Assembly (NCBI GenBank): GCA_017635415.1
Contig: JAGBLM010000078.1
Span: 1 to 42,919, forward strand
Reading direction: 5' to 3'
Source: Succinivibrio sp.
GTDB taxonomy: Bacteria > Pseudomonadota > Gammaproteobacteria > Enterobacterales > Succinivibrionaceae
DNA: 42,919 bases
Shown: in pieces, positions 27,509 to 37,018 of the stretch
How the letters are laid out: the number at the start of each line of letters is the position of its first letter
Position numbering within the stretch: the stretch's first letter is position 1
The notes under the pieces: generated by a model
What the model was told of the DNA's origin: nothing
Database searches by the model: none
The model's input: only the letters and a program-made list of their open reading frames with translations
Program-made: the position numbers and the translations under genes

Positions 27509-28090
27509 ATGGAATTGCTAAAGTTTTTGGACAAGTTAATCAGTAAAGTGACCAGAGGGATCTGCATAGTCTCAATGGCGATTATTTTCTTCCTCTTCCT
27601 GCTCAACGTCTTTGTCCGTATTTTTAACGATATAATTCGTACTATCAACGGATTGGGACAGAGCTGGTTTGGTCTTGCCGAAGGAGATAACCTCATCAAT
27701 ATCATGATCCCGAATTTCTCCCAAAGCGACGGCTGGATCCAGTTATTTCTAGTCTGGGTTATTTTCCTCGGCGCACAGGAGCTGGTTCGTACCCGCGGTC
27801 ATTTTGTTGTCGATGTGATAACCGACCGTCTGGTCGGTACTCATCTGGGCAAAATGTTCAGAGTGATCTCAACCATTATTGAGTTCATTATGTATGCGGT
27901 AATCTGCTACTATGGATTTGTGCTGGTGGAAAGAGCCAACGCCTACATGCTTGAAATCCCGTGGATGCAGAAAAGATGGTACTACATGGTTATCCCTGTA
28001 AGTGCCTTCTTCATGAGCTGCTACAGCATAAGAGATGTTATTGCCGCCATCAAGACTCCGGCAAAACTGACCGGTGTCAAGACCGCATAA
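27509..28090 (+). CDS. dctQ: TRAP transporter small permease, DctQ family
   Basis: The small membrane subunit of 193 aa with four predicted membrane segments. The region WIQLFLVWVIFLGAQELVRTRGHFVVDVITDRL is the DctQ signature (W-x-hydrophobic-GA-x-x-x-x-R...H). An insertion of about 30 residues between helices 1 and 2 makes it slightly long. It begins 14 bases after dctM, with GGAG about 9 bases before the ATG, and ends at a strong terminator. Confidence 0.92.
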   Translation: MELLKFLDKLISKVTRGICIVSMAIIFFLFLLNVFVRIFNDIIRTINGLGQSWFGLAEGDNLINIMIPNFSQSDGWIQLFLVWVIFLGAQELVRTRGHFVVDVITDRLVGTHLGKMFRVISTIIEFIMYAVICYYGFVLVERANAYMLEIPWMQKRWYYMVIPVSAFFMSCYSIRDVIAAIKTPAKLTGVKTA

Positions 28091-28111
28091 AACATCAGTC
28101 TGTGAAAAACG

Positions 28112-28146
28112 AAAACCTTCGAGGAGTGTCCATCGAAGGTTTTTTT
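28112..28146. terminator. bidirectional terminator between dctQ and lptF
   Basis: AAAACCTTCGA pairs with TCGAAGGTTTT, an 11-bp arm including the A/T run, with seven T residues on the plus strand. On the minus strand it could end the lptF transcript. Confidence 0.85.
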
Positions 28147-28203
28147 ATCGATTTTTCTGGTCACTGTATGATGAAGGAGCAAGAAGATCTGCTGACACGC
28201 CGG

Positions 28204-29295
28204 TTAGACTTCTGTCTGTTTTTTCCTTCTGAAAAACCCCCGGGTAAGATTAAGGGGAATAGCCACAAAAATCAGGAAAAGCAGCGGCACAATATACAAG
28301 CCCGGATATGGCGGCAAAGTCTCGGCATTGATAAGATTACGCAGTGACAGCAGCAACATATAGTAAGAAACATAGATAAAAATGGCCGGAAACAGCCTTG
28401 TGAACCTACTCTGTCGCGGATTGATAAGAGACAGTGGTACGGCGGCTATTACCAGAATAAAACAGCTGAAAATCGGACAGATACGCCACTGCAGTTCAAC
28501 CATCTCTTTTACATTATCAGTATTAAGCAGATCGACTGTTGCAATACCACGGGTTGAATCAGTCTGCACTTCCTCAGGACGAGCACTGCCGATCGGCATT
28601 TTCACATTTTCAAAATGAACAAAACTGTAGGTTCCGTCCAAGCGTGGATCATAACGATTGGCGTCAGTCAGATACAGCCACTGCACTCCCTCATCATCAT
28701 ACCCAACGCTGCCGTTTCTGGCCACAATAAAGGAACTGCCCCGGTCGGCAAAAGGATTGGAGAGCACAAAGGATTCACCCATGGTTTTATTGGATCCGTC
28801 ATTTGACTCAACCTCTTCAAGGTAGACATGGTACTGACCGAAGGAAACAAACTTGCCGCTTTCAATTGGCATATACCTAGGATTGTTTCTAGCATCGCTC
28901 CTCAGTTCAATCATGGCATTCTCTGAATAAGGCATCAGATAAAGGTTATTCACCGCCGTAACCACAGCAGTAATGCAACTGAGCAACATGGCAATCTTCA
29001 TGATGTGACCGGTTGAATAGCCGGCTACACGCATCACCACCAGCTCAGAGTCCGAGGAAATTCGTCCCACGGCAATAAGGACAGAGGCAAACAGCGTCAG
29101 AGGCAGCATCAGAAACAGCGTTGACGGAACCGAGTAGATCACCAGCAGGGAAATAAAATCAACAGGTATTCTACCCTGTGATGCTCTTTCCACATATAGA
29201 ACTATCGACTGACAGATGAACACAGCCAGCAGGACAATGAGAGTTACACACTGAACTTTCAGGATTTCCTTGAAAATGTATTTACTTAAAATCAT
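28204..29295 (-). CDS. lptF: LPS export ABC transporter permease LptF
   Basis: The partner permease of LptG in LptB2FG. The 363-aa protein shows the LptF pattern MILSKYIFKEILKVQCVTLIVLLAVF, the coupling segment VGRISSDSELVVMRVAGYS, a periplasmic jellyroll with FVSFGQYHVYLEEVE, and three C-terminal helices ending in RRKKQTEV. Its ATG is one base after the holB TGA, so it is translationally coupled to holB. lptG, normally the next gene, is about 12 kb further along the same strand. No lptG copy is found directly downstream. Confidence 0.94.
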   Translation of the reverse strand: MILSKYIFKEILKVQCVTLIVLLAVFICQSIVLYVERASQGRIPVDFISLLVIYSVPSTLFLMLPLTLFASVLIAVGRISSDSELVVMRVAGYSTGHIMKIAMLLSCITAVVTAVNNLYLMPYSENAMIELRSDARNNPRYMPIESGKFVSFGQYHVYLEEVESNDGSNKTMGESFVLSNPFADRGSSFIVARNGSVGYDDEGVQWLYLTDANRYDPRLDGTYSFVHFENVKMPIGSARPEEVQTDSTRGIATVDLLNTDNVKEMVELQWRICPIFSCFILVIAAVPLSLINPRQSRFTRLFPAIFIYVSYYMLLLSLRNLINAETLPPYPGLYIVPLLFLIFVAIPLNLTRGFFRRKKQTEV

Positions 29296-29296
29296 T

Positions 29297-30340
29297 TCAA
29301 CCCTTAACCAAAGCCTTTATCCAGGCTGTAAGCAATGCTGCCGGGGCACGGCTCGGCAGAAAAGGCGCCTTGTTTTTTATATAAATCATATCATCATGGG
29401 CTTTGAACAGATGAGTCGCCGGCAGTTTTGCAAAAAGCAGAGGATCAGAAATTCTCAGCAGAGGCAGTTCTGCCTGCGATACTCCTGCCTTGAACTTTAA
29501 CACCTCATCTATGAATTCATTTAGAATCAAAGCCTGCTTAAAGGAATCAAGTCTTAAAAGAGCTTTTACGGCATCATGCTCATAACCAGTTTTAACGGCT
29601 ACACCTAGCGCCTCAATAACCTCCGTACAGCTCTCAACGGTGCCATCCTCAAGATATTCTTTTGCTCCCAAAGGGGCATTGGCTGCTAATTTTAACCCAA
29701 GTTCACCACGATTCAAATCTAAGGTCCCCGAAATAGAGTTTTTTAAAAACTCAAGTCCGGTTTCTTTTTTAACCTCAGGAACTGTAATCTTAAATGCCCG
29801 GGAAAGAATAGTCGGCAACAGGGCCGACAAACTGTCCGAGACCATAATAATGAGAGTGTTTTCAGGAGGTTCTTCAAAGGTTTTGAGGATTGAATTTGCA
29901 GCAGAAGGCAACATCTGATGCGCATTCGAGATGATAGCGCACTTGCGCTCCCCACCGACCGCGGATTCATTCAGCCAGTGACTAAGTTGACGCAGCGAAT
30001 CCACTCTGACAGTGTGTCTTGAATCATTAACATCATTCTCAAGAACCGCCGTCGGATTATTGGTAAGGTCCTCGCCTCTATCAAGTTCATCAGAGGTGCT
30101 GCTTAAGACCGCGATAAAATCAGGATGAGAAGCTGCAGCAAAAGACCGGCATGAACTGCAGCCACCACAGGCACCGCCGGGAGTTGGATCGTGACACAGA
30201 TACAGTTTGGCGCATTCAAGAGCGAGATTTTCTCCGCCAAGCTGTCTGCTGGCGGCGATAATAACAGATCCCGGCAGACGTCCGCCCAGATAGGCCTGTT
30301 TGAATTCGTCACAGGACGGCTGCAGCCATTTATACAGCAT
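29297..30340 (-). CDS. holB: DNA polymerase III delta' subunit
   Basis: A clamp-loader component of the replicative polymerase, 347 aa. It starts MLYKWLQPSCDEFKQAYLGGRLPGSVII. The zinc module LYLCHDPTPGGACGGCSSC supplies C49, C58, C61 and C64. AIISNAHQMLPSAANSILKTFEEPPENTLIIMVS matches the AAA+ sensor region. ATG 30340 has GGAG 7 bases upstream and overlaps the tmk end by 11 bases; an upstream in-frame start at 30403 is rejected. It is in the mltG-tmk-holB operon as in enterobacteria. Confidence 0.93.
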   Translation of the reverse strand: MLYKWLQPSCDEFKQAYLGGRLPGSVIIAASRQLGGENLALECAKLYLCHDPTPGGACGGCSSCRSFAAASHPDFIAVLSSTSDELDRGEDLTNNPTAVLENDVNDSRHTVRVDSLRQLSHWLNESAVGGERKCAIISNAHQMLPSAANSILKTFEEPPENTLIIMVSDSLSALLPTILSRAFKITVPEVKKETGLEFLKNSISGTLDLNRGELGLKLAANAPLGAKEYLEDGTVESCTEVIEALGVAVKTGYEHDAVKALLRLDSFKQALILNEFIDEVLKFKAGVSQAELPLLRISDPLLFAKLPATHLFKAHDDMIYIKNKAPFLPSRAPAALLTAWIKALVKG

Positions 30341-30956
30341 AAAGCATCTCCAGTGCCTTCCTGATTTCAGAGAAAACCAGATCTTCTGTCTGCGCAGCGT
30401 CAATCACTTTAACTTCCTGCGGATGCTTTGCTGCGTACGCAAGATAGGTGGCTCTTACCCGTTCAAAAAAAGAAGCCTCAGAGCGTTCGAAACGGTCAAG
30501 AGAGCCGCGACTGCGCGCTCTCTTCATCCCCTCAAGCGGATCAAGATCCAAAAGAAAGGTCAAATCCGGTCTGAACGTACCCAACGCCACCCCTCTTACT
30601 GCGGCGATATCAGCATTACTCATACCGCGACCGCCCCCCTGATAGGCCAGGGTAGACAAATCGTGGCGGTCACAGATAATATCAAAGCCCTCTGCCAGTT
30701 TTGGCTTTATCAGCGTCTCAACCAGTTGCGCCCTGGCGGCATACATCAGCAGAAGTTCGGTCTTGTCACAAAGACGATCCATTGCGTCAGGAGTTTTCAG
30801 AATATCTCTGATCTTCTCGGCAACAGGAGTTCCCCCCGGTTCTCTCAGACAGAGAACCTTACGACCTGTGTGTTCTAAAAAGTCTTTTATCCGAGGTATC
30901 TGCGTTGACTTTCCCGCGCCTTCTCCACCTTCAAGAGTGATAAAAAAACCGCTCAT
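30330..30956 (-). CDS. tmk: thymidylate kinase
   Basis: Phosphorylates dTMP to dTDP. The 208-aa P-loop kinase begins MSGFFITLEGGEGAGKST, with LREPGGTPVAEKIR, the DRHDLSTLAYQGGGRG motif and a LID region GSLDRFERSEASFFERVR. The ATG at 30956 gives the family length; longer upstream frames are not supported. AAGGA lies about 11 bases before it. The gene is between mltG and holB. Confidence 0.95.
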   Translation of the reverse strand: MSGFFITLEGGEGAGKSTQIPRIKDFLEHTGRKVLCLREPGGTPVAEKIRDILKTPDAMDRLCDKTELLLMYAARAQLVETLIKPKLAEGFDIICDRHDLSTLAYQGGGRGMSNADIAAVRGVALGTFRPDLTFLLDLDPLEGMKRARSRGSLDRFERSEASFFERVRATYLAYAAKHPQEVKVIDAAQTEDLVFSEIRKALEMLYAV

Positions 30957-31029
30957 TTTAGTCTTTATCCTTTGCTTTACACCCGAACAACTGCAGACCA
31001 ATTGTGTAGATGTGCTGCTTAATGCGAAA

Positions 31030-32265
31030 TTATTTTCCGCCGGAACCTTTCCCGGCACTCTTTGCTGACTCAGTTTCCAGGGTCAGCACGGAATCTTCAG
31101 GATCAGCCTTACTGTCAGTCTTGCTTTTTTCATTCCCGTCTTCTTCAGACTTCTGTGCCTTTTTCTGTTCGGCGTAATAACTTTTAACTTTCTTACGGTA
31201 TTCTGCAACAGCTTTGTTATGTTCTGCCAGTGAATTGGAAAACACATGTCCGTCACGAGGACTAATCCCTTTGGCCACAAAATACAGAGCAGAACTGTCG
31301 GCAGGATTCAGAACTGCCAGAACAGAAGCCTTGCTTGGCATACAGATTGGAGTTGGCGGCAGACCTGCCCTGGTGTATGTATTGTAAGGAGTGTCTTTAT
31401 TCAGCATTTCACGGGTAAGTTTTCCTCTGAAAGATGGTGATACGCCGTACATAACCGTAGGGTCAGTCTGAAGCCGCATTTTCTTTTCCATCCGGTTATA
31501 GAAAACAGCTGCCACCAAAGAACGCTCATCGTCAACCAGAGTTTCTCTTTCAATAATTGAAGCCAGGATCAGAGCCTCATAAGGTGAGTCCAGCTTCACC
31601 CCGGGTTCCCTGTTCTTCCAGTGTTCCTTCATAAAAACGGCCATATCACGGATAGCCCGCGAGATAACCGCAGTCACAGGTCTGTCATCAAATACCGGAT
31701 AGGTTGCAGGCATGAGCAGTCCTTCAAAAGAGACCGGATACTTGTCCTCTCCTGCACTGACATATTTTAAAAGATCATCCTTCTGCAGACAGTCTCTGAT
31801 AAACTTGCCGGGAACATTTACGGCATTTAAGGTCCCCTCATCGGTATACTTTATCTTCTTGATCTTCTCGTAAATGCTCTCCCAGGAGGAACCTTCCACT
31901 ACAACAAGATTTTCATACTCCTTCTCGAGTACATTTCCTTCGGCCATATCCTTTAGGATCTGTTCAATGTTTTTATGACCGTCAATGGCATACAGTCCCT
32001 TCTGGACCTTATCCAGATCTTCGTGTAACTTACACCACAGTCTCAGAATAACAGAAGGAAATTCATTTCCTAACAGGTCATTAACCACCGTTCTTGCTGT
32101 GTCGCCGGCCTTAAGTTCATAAGCCTCAGGCTGCTGAGGGATCTTGTAATCATCTATTTTCTGCAGAGAAGACCAGACAAAGCCTCCCGCAGCAAGGATT
32201 GAGACGATAAGCACAATGATCAGTGTCAGAAGGATCTTCTTTTTTGACAGCATAGATAAAAACAT
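31030..32265 (-). CDS. mltG: endolytic murein transglycosylase MltG (YceG)
   Basis: Cleaves nascent peptidoglycan strands at the inner membrane and sets glycan length. The 411-aa protein has an N-terminal transmembrane helix (about residues 9-30), a LysM-like region and the YceG domain. The catalytic glutamate is E239 in ASIIERET. Later motifs are DPTVMYGV, YNTYTRAGLPPTPICMPSKASVLAVLNP and LYFVAKG. A charged, low-complexity tail of about 50 residues rich in K, E, D and S follows, longer than in E. coli. It heads the minus-strand mltG-tmk-holB-lptF operon. Confidence 0.95.
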   Translation of the reverse strand: MFLSMLSKKKILLTLIIVLIVSILAAGGFVWSSLQKIDDYKIPQQPEAYELKAGDTARTVVNDLLGNEFPSVILRLWCKLHEDLDKVQKGLYAIDGHKNIEQILKDMAEGNVLEKEYENLVVVEGSSWESIYEKIKKIKYTDEGTLNAVNVPGKFIRDCLQKDDLLKYVSAGEDKYPVSFEGLLMPATYPVFDDRPVTAVISRAIRDMAVFMKEHWKNREPGVKLDSPYEALILASIIERETLVDDERSLVAAVFYNRMEKKMRLQTDPTVMYGVSPSFRGKLTREMLNKDTPYNTYTRAGLPPTPICMPSKASVLAVLNPADSSALYFVAKGISPRDGHVFSNSLAEHNKAVAEYRKKVKSYYAEQKKAQKSEEDGNEKSKTDSKADPEDSVLTLETESAKSAGKGSGGK

Positions 32266-32612
32266 TCACTCAAAACACTCCTCCCATTCTACCGTAAATT
32301 TACATATCTCTGACGACGCTTGAATCAGATCTGTCAGAACAGTTCATATCTTCTGAGTGCTTCCATTCTAAAAGAACGTTGCACTTTCTTGGGAAAAGTC
32401 GGTCCTGATTTGCGTATAAAACCAGAAACCTCCTGAACAACATCATAGTTCGTGTTAAAATGACTGCTTTACATAAAGTTGCATTTGAAATTTGATTTCA
32501 CATGTCGCATGAGCACCTGTAACTGTTCAGGATTTTGTTTTTTAAATTTACAAAAAAGACGGAGAGCGGCAATAGAGTTGTCTTAAATTGCCGCGAATTT
32601 AGTTAAATGCAG
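32266..32612. other. divergent promoter region mltG/valS
   Basis: No gene is supported. An extended -10 (TG at 32453-32454 with TAAAAT at 32456-32461) is a plausible valS promoter and would give a leader of about 145 bases. A hairpin near the valS start is listed separately. Confidence 0.4.
32566..32594 (+). promoter_or_regulatory. hairpin between a Shine-Dalgarno-like GGAG and the valS start
   Basis: GCGGCAAT (32566-32573) pairs with ATTGCCGC (32587-32594). A GGAG sits just 5' of it (32561-32564; reads gGGAGA-like context) and the ATG at 32607 or 32613 lies 12-18 bases 3' of it. No other ribosome site is near the start. Confidence 0.4.
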
Positions 32613-35477
32613 ATGGATAAAACTTACGCACCGGAAAACTTTGAAAAAAGTATTTATGAAAAATGGGAAAAAGAGGGACTGTTCAAACCTAGCGGAGACA
32701 CCTCAAAACCTGCTTTTTCCATTGCTCTGCCACCACCAAATGTTACCGGTTCTCTGCACATGGGACACGCCTTCCAGCAGACTATTATGGACACCCTGAT
32801 CCGCTATCACAGGATGAAGGGAGACAACACTCTGTGGCAGTGCGGTACCGACCACGCCGGCATCGCCACCCAGATGGTCGTCGAGCGTAAGCTTGCCAAA
32901 GAAGAAAATCTGACCCGTCACGATCTCGGTCGCGAAAAATTCATTGAAAGAGTCTGGAAATGGAAGGAAGAGTCGGGCGGAAATATCACCCGTCAGATGC
33001 GCCGTCTCGGCGATTCCGTAGACTGGAGTCGTGAGCGCTTTACCATGGACGAAGGCATGTCCCGTGCCGTTCTTGAGGTTTTTGTCCGCCTGTTTGATGA
33101 AGATTTAATCTATCGTGGTAAACGGCTGGTTAATTGGGATCCGAAACTGCGTACCGCCATTTCCGATCTTGAGGTGGAAAACAAAGATGTCAAAGGTTAT
33201 CTGTGGTATATCAAGTACCACTTCGCTGACGGCGTTAAAACCTCAGATGGCAAGGACTACCTGCTTGTTGCCACCACCCGTCCTGAAACGCTGCTTGGTG
33301 ATACCGCCATTGCCGTAAATCCTGCCGACGAGCGATTCAAGTCAGTGATCGGTAAATACGTCATTCTGCCACTTGTTGGACGCCGCATTCCGGTTGTCGC
33401 CGACATGCACGCTGATATGACCACCGGTACAGGCTGCGTCAAGATTACCCCTGCCCATGACTTTAACGACTACGCCGTAGGCAAACGCTGCAAACTGCCG
33501 ATGGTAAACATCCTCACCGAAGATGCCAAAATCCGTGATGAGGCTGAAGTATTCAATACCAACGGTGAGCCTTCAGACGAGGTCTCAAAGGAGATCCCAA
33601 AGGCTTACCGCGGGCTGGACCGTTTTGTTGCCCGTGACAAAATGCTTGAGGATCTGAAAGCGCAGGGACTTTTGGATCATATTGAAGACCATAATCTGTC
33701 TCAGCCATTTGGTGACCGCGGTGGTGTTCCTATTGAACCAATGCTGACCGACCAGTGGTATGTCCGCGCCTCTGTGCTTGGGAAACCGGCAGTAGAAGCT
33801 GTTAAGGACGGTCGCATCAAGTTTGTTCCTGCACAGTATGCAAACATGTATTTTTCCTGGATGAATGATCTGCAGGACTGGTGCATTTCTCGTCAGTTGT
33901 GGTGGGGACACCGGATCCCGGCATGGTACGATGAAAACGGCAAGGTTTATGTTGCCCGCAGTGAAGAAGAGGTCCGCAGCAAATACTCTCTTGGTACAGA
34001 GGTAAAACTTACCCGCGATCCAGACGTTCTTGATACCTGGTTCTCATCTGCCCTATGGACCTTCTCAACCTTGGGCTGGCCGGATAAAACTCCGGAACTT
34101 GAGGCCTTCCACCCGACTTCAGTGCTGGTGACCGGTTTTGACATTATCTTCTTCTGGGTTGCCCGCATGATCATGATGACCATGCACTTTATGAAGGACA
34201 AGGACGGTAACCCACACGTTCCGTTCAGAACCGTCTACGTCACAGGTCTGATCCGTGATGAAGAAGGCAAGAAGATGTCCAAGTCCAAAGGAAACGTACT
34301 CGATCCTCTGGACATGATCGATGGTATCGACATTGATACCCTGGTACAGAAGCGTACTGCCAATATGATGCAGCCGCAGTTGGCTGAAAAGATTTCCAAG
34401 CGCACCCAAAAACAGTTCCCTGACGGTATCACTGCTCATGGTACTGATGCACTGCGCTTCACTCTGTGCGCCTTTGCCTCCAACGGACGAGATATCAACT
34501 GGGATATGAAGCGTCTTGAAGGTTACCGGAATTTCTGTAACAAGATCTGGAACGCATCTCGTTTTGCCCTGATGAACGTAGGACAGATGAAACTGCAAAA
34601 ACCGCAGGATAGCGCCCTGTCTCTTGCTGACCGCTTTATCCGCTCAAAGATGCACGCTGCAATCAAAAACATGACGGCAGCAATTGAAGCCTACAGATTT
34701 GATCAGGTTGCCAACATCCTGTACGAATTTATCTGGAACGAGTACTGTGACTGGTATCTTGAGTTCACAAAGGCAATCTTCAAGGATGACAAACTCTCAG
34801 ACGATCAGAAGAACGCCACAGCCTATACTCTGGTTGAGGTTCTTGAGACCACCATGCGTCTTGCCCATCCTGTTATGCCGTTCCTGACCGAAACTATCTG
34901 GCAGCAGACTGCAGTGATGCTCGGTAGAATGAATCAGACCGGAACCATCATGACCGCCCCATACCCTGTACAAAGCGATTTTGCTGAAGACAGCACTGCC
35001 GAGGCTGATGTTGAGTTCATCAAGGACTTTGCTACTACCGTCCGTAACCTCCGTGCAGAAATGAAGGTTGCCCCTAATGTCACCTTAAATCCGATGCTCA
35101 GAGGTGCCAATGGGGATGAACAGCGCTGTGCGACAGAACACTTCAGATATCTCAAAGATCTTGCCAATATCAGCGAGATTAAATTCGTCGACTCAGGTGA
35201 CAATCTCCCACCTTGCACTGCCAAACCATTACGTAAGGCTGAGGTTCTCATTGAGATGAAGGATCTTGTCAACAAGGATGAAGAGATTAAGCGCCTTGAA
35301 GGCATGCTTGCCAAGATTGAAGCTAACATCAAGAGTGGTGAGGCCCGCCTCAAGAACGACGCCTTCATCTCCAAGGCCCCACAGAACATTATTGATGGAG
35401 CCAAGGCTCAGCTTGAGGTTAACCGCAGCCAGCTTGAAAAGGTTAAAGCACAGATTGAAGAGATGAAAAAACTTTAA
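32607..35477 (+). CDS. valS: valyl-tRNA synthetase
   Basis: Charges tRNA-Val and edits misactivated threonine. It is a class Ia enzyme of 956 aa. The HIGH-type motif is HMGH at residues 51-54 ([13 protein letters not shown]). The CP1 editing domain includes [21 protein letters not shown] is at 556-560. A C-terminal coiled coil (about 890-956) rich in K, E and Q is typical of ValS. ATG 32607 or ATG 32613 ([13 protein letters not shown]) could be the start; the second aligns better with other ValS. Neither has a close Shine-Dalgarno site. It is followed by a strong terminator. Confidence 0.97.
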   Translation: MQMDKTYAPENFEKSIYEKWEKEGLFKPSGDTSKPAFSIALPPPNVTGSLHMGHAFQQTIMDTLIRYHRMKGDNTLWQCGTDHAGIATQMVVERKLAKEENLTRHDLGREKFIERVWKWKEESGGNITRQMRRLGDSVDWSRERFTMDEGMSRAVLEVFVRLFDEDLIYRGKRLVNWDPKLRTAISDLEVENKDVKGYLWYIKYHFADGVKTSDGKDYLLVATTRPETLLGDTAIAVNPADERFKSVIGKYVILPLVGRRIPVVADMHADMTTGTGCVKITPAHDFNDYAVGKRCKLPMVNILTEDAKIRDEAEVFNTNGEPSDEVSKEIPKAYRGLDRFVARDKMLEDLKAQGLLDHIEDHNLSQPFGDRGGVPIEPMLTDQWYVRASVLGKPAVEAVKDGRIKFVPAQYANMYFSWMNDLQDWCISRQLWWGHRIPAWYDENGKVYVARSEEEVRSKYSLGTEVKLTRDPDVLDTWFSSALWTFSTLGWPDKTPELEAFHPTSVLVTGFDIIFFWVARMIMMTMHFMKDKDGNPHVPFRTVYVTGLIRDEEGKKMSKSKGNVLDPLDMIDGIDIDTLVQKRTANMMQPQLAEKISKRTQKQFPDGITAHGTDALRFTLCAFASNGRDINWDMKRLEGYRNFCNKIWNASRFALMNVGQMKLQKPQDSALSLADRFIRSKMHAAIKNMTAAIEAYRFDQVANILYEFIWNEYCDWYLEFTKAIFKDDKLSDDQKNATAYTLVEVLETTMRLAHPVMPFLTETIWQQTAVMLGRMNQTGTIMTAPYPVQSDFAEDSTAEADVEFIKDFATTVRNLRAEMKVAPNVTLNPMLRGANGDEQRCATEHFRYLKDLANISEIKFVDSGDNLPPCTAKPLRKAEVLIEMKDLVNKDEEIKRLEGMLAKIEANIKSGEARLKNDAFISKAPQNIIDGAKAQLEVNRSQLEKVKAQIEEMKKL

Positions 35478-35500
35478 TCATTGCTCATTGTGCAGTTAGC

Positions 35501-35541
35501 AAAAGCCCGGAAGATTTCATTGAAAACTTCCGGGCTTTTTG
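35501..35541. terminator. bidirectional terminator between valS and ispH
   Basis: AAAGCCCGGAAG pairs with CTTCCGGGCTTT, a 12-bp stem with T-runs on both strands. It serves the convergent valS and ispH transcripts. Confidence 0.9.
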
Positions 35542-35573
35542 TTTAACAAACCTGATTGAAAATAGTTACATAT

Positions 35574-36506
35574 CTACAGACCGTTTGGTAACGGGAAAGG
35601 TCGGTTGACCGGCTTCTGTCCAATTGATACTACCTCTTGTGCACCATGAGACTTAAGGAAACTGATGATACCGTCCACCACGTATTCAGGAGCAGAAGCT
35701 CCTGCCGAAAGACCGACACATTCTGCATTTGCCAGCCAATCAGGATCAATCCCTTCATAGTCATCCACGAGGTACGCCCTAACCCCCTCACGCTGAGCAA
35801 CCTCTTTGAGGCGATTGGAGTTTGAAGAATTGGCAGAGCCGGCAATAACGATAATGTCGCAAAGTCTGGCCAGTTCACGTATAGCCTCCTGACGCTCCTG
35901 AGTCGCAACACAGGTATCATCACGACGAGGACCTATAATTGAAGGAAAACGCTGCTTGAGTCTTGCTACCGTTCTTGCCGTTTCGTCAATCGAAAGAGTT
36001 GTCTGTGTGGCAAAAATCGCGTTATTACCGTCAATCTCAAGTTTATCGACATCATCCTCCGTCATAACCACGTGGACTCGGCTCTTATCACCCTTGTACT
36101 GCCCAATCGTACCAATGACCTCCTGATGCCCGTTATGACCGATAACTACAGCATCCTTACCACTCTCTCCTGCTCGGTTCATCTTTTTGTGAATATGCGA
36201 AACCACAGGACAGGTCGCATCAATAATGGTAAAACCACGCTTCTGAGCATTGGTAAGAGTTTCAAGACCTACACCGTGGGCGGAGAAAATCAGCACCGCA
36301 CCATCAGGGATCTCCTCAAGGCTTTCGACAAAATGTGCGCCACGCTCACGTAAATCCTCAACCACATGACGGTTATGCACCACCTCGTGGAGAACCCAGA
36401 CCTTACCGTTCCCATAGCGCTCCAGAGCTTTCTCAACCGTGAGAATGGCACGACTTACGCCCTGACACATACCGCGCACATTAGCCAGCATCACCTTAAA
36501 GGTCAT
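35574..36506 (-). CDS. ispH: 4-hydroxy-3-methylbut-2-enyl diphosphate reductase
   Basis: The last step of the MEP isoprenoid pathway: it reduces HMBPP to IPP and DMAPP with an iron-sulfur cluster. The 310-aa protein has the three cluster cysteines C14 (RGMCQGV), C99 (DATCPVV) and C199 (DDTCVAT), plus HEVVHNRHVV and GSANSSNSNRL. Its ATG overlaps the lspA stop by one base (TGATG), showing coupling. In E. coli fkpB lies between lspA and ispH; here it is missing. Confidence 0.97.
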   Translation of the reverse strand: MTFKVMLANVRGMCQGVSRAILTVEKALERYGNGKVWVLHEVVHNRHVVEDLRERGAHFVESLEEIPDGAVLIFSAHGVGLETLTNAQKRGFTIIDATCPVVSHIHKKMNRAGESGKDAVVIGHNGHQEVIGTIGQYKGDKSRVHVVMTEDDVDKLEIDGNNAIFATQTTLSIDETARTVARLKQRFPSIIGPRRDDTCVATQERQEAIRELARLCDIIVIAGSANSSNSNRLKEVAQREGVRAYLVDDYEGIDPDWLANAECVGLSAGASAPEYVVDGIISFLKSHGAQEVVSIGQKPVNRPFPLPNGL

Positions 36507-37018
36507 CAGTGTTTACCCTCTTCCTTCTCTTTACCGAACAGACCGATGCAGATAAGTACAGTAGCCCCGACACAGACCCCGATATCGGCGACATTAAAGG
36601 TCGGATAAGCCCAGAAAAAATCATCTGTTTTTATGTAAAACAGCAGAAAATCAACCACATATCCATACAGCAGTCGATCAATAAGATTTCCTATGGCACC
36701 ACCTATGACCAAGGCAATTCCAAGACAGGTATATCTGCTTGAACGCGACGTTCTGAGCAGAACCACAAGAAGTATCAGGGTAATAACTATTGCTACGGCC
36801 ACAAAGAACCAACGCTGCCAGCCTCCCATTCCGGCCAGGAAACTGAAGGCGGCACCCGTGTTGTAGACATGCGTAATATTGAAAAACGGAAACACCGCAA
36901 TACCGGAACTTCCGTATTCAATATTGTTCACCACAAGATACTTTGTAAGTTGATCGAGAATTACGACCAGCAGGCTTACAATCAGAAACCTGTGGCCGTT
37001 ATTTGCATTGATGAACAT
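36506..37018 (-). CDS. lspA: lipoprotein signal peptidase (signal peptidase II)
   Basis: Cleaves signal peptides of prolipoproteins in the inner membrane. It has 170 aa and four membrane segments. Conserved pieces are LDQLTKYLV, FFNITHVYNTGAAFSFL and the two catalytic aspartates in GGAIGNLIDRL and FNVADIGV. The start overlaps the ileS stop by one base (TAATG). The ribF-ileS-lspA order is conserved in gammaproteobacteria. Confidence 0.97.
   Translation of the reverse strand: MFINANNGHRFLIVSLLVVILDQLTKYLVVNNIEYGSSGIAVFPFFNITHVYNTGAAFSFLAGMGGWQRWFFVAVAIVITLILLVVLLRTSRSSRYTCLGIALVIGGAIGNLIDRLLYGYVVDFLLFYIKTDDFFWAYPTFNVADIGVCVGATVLICIGLFGKEKEEGKH

Noticed and set aside
27961..28347. 128-codon plus-strand frame overlapping the dctQ end and lptF
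   Set aside because: It runs through the dctQ terminator and antisense to lptF; it is a shadow of real genes.
30300..30878. 192-codon plus-strand frame antisense to tmk
   Set aside because: It lies wholly opposite tmk, which has clear kinase motifs.
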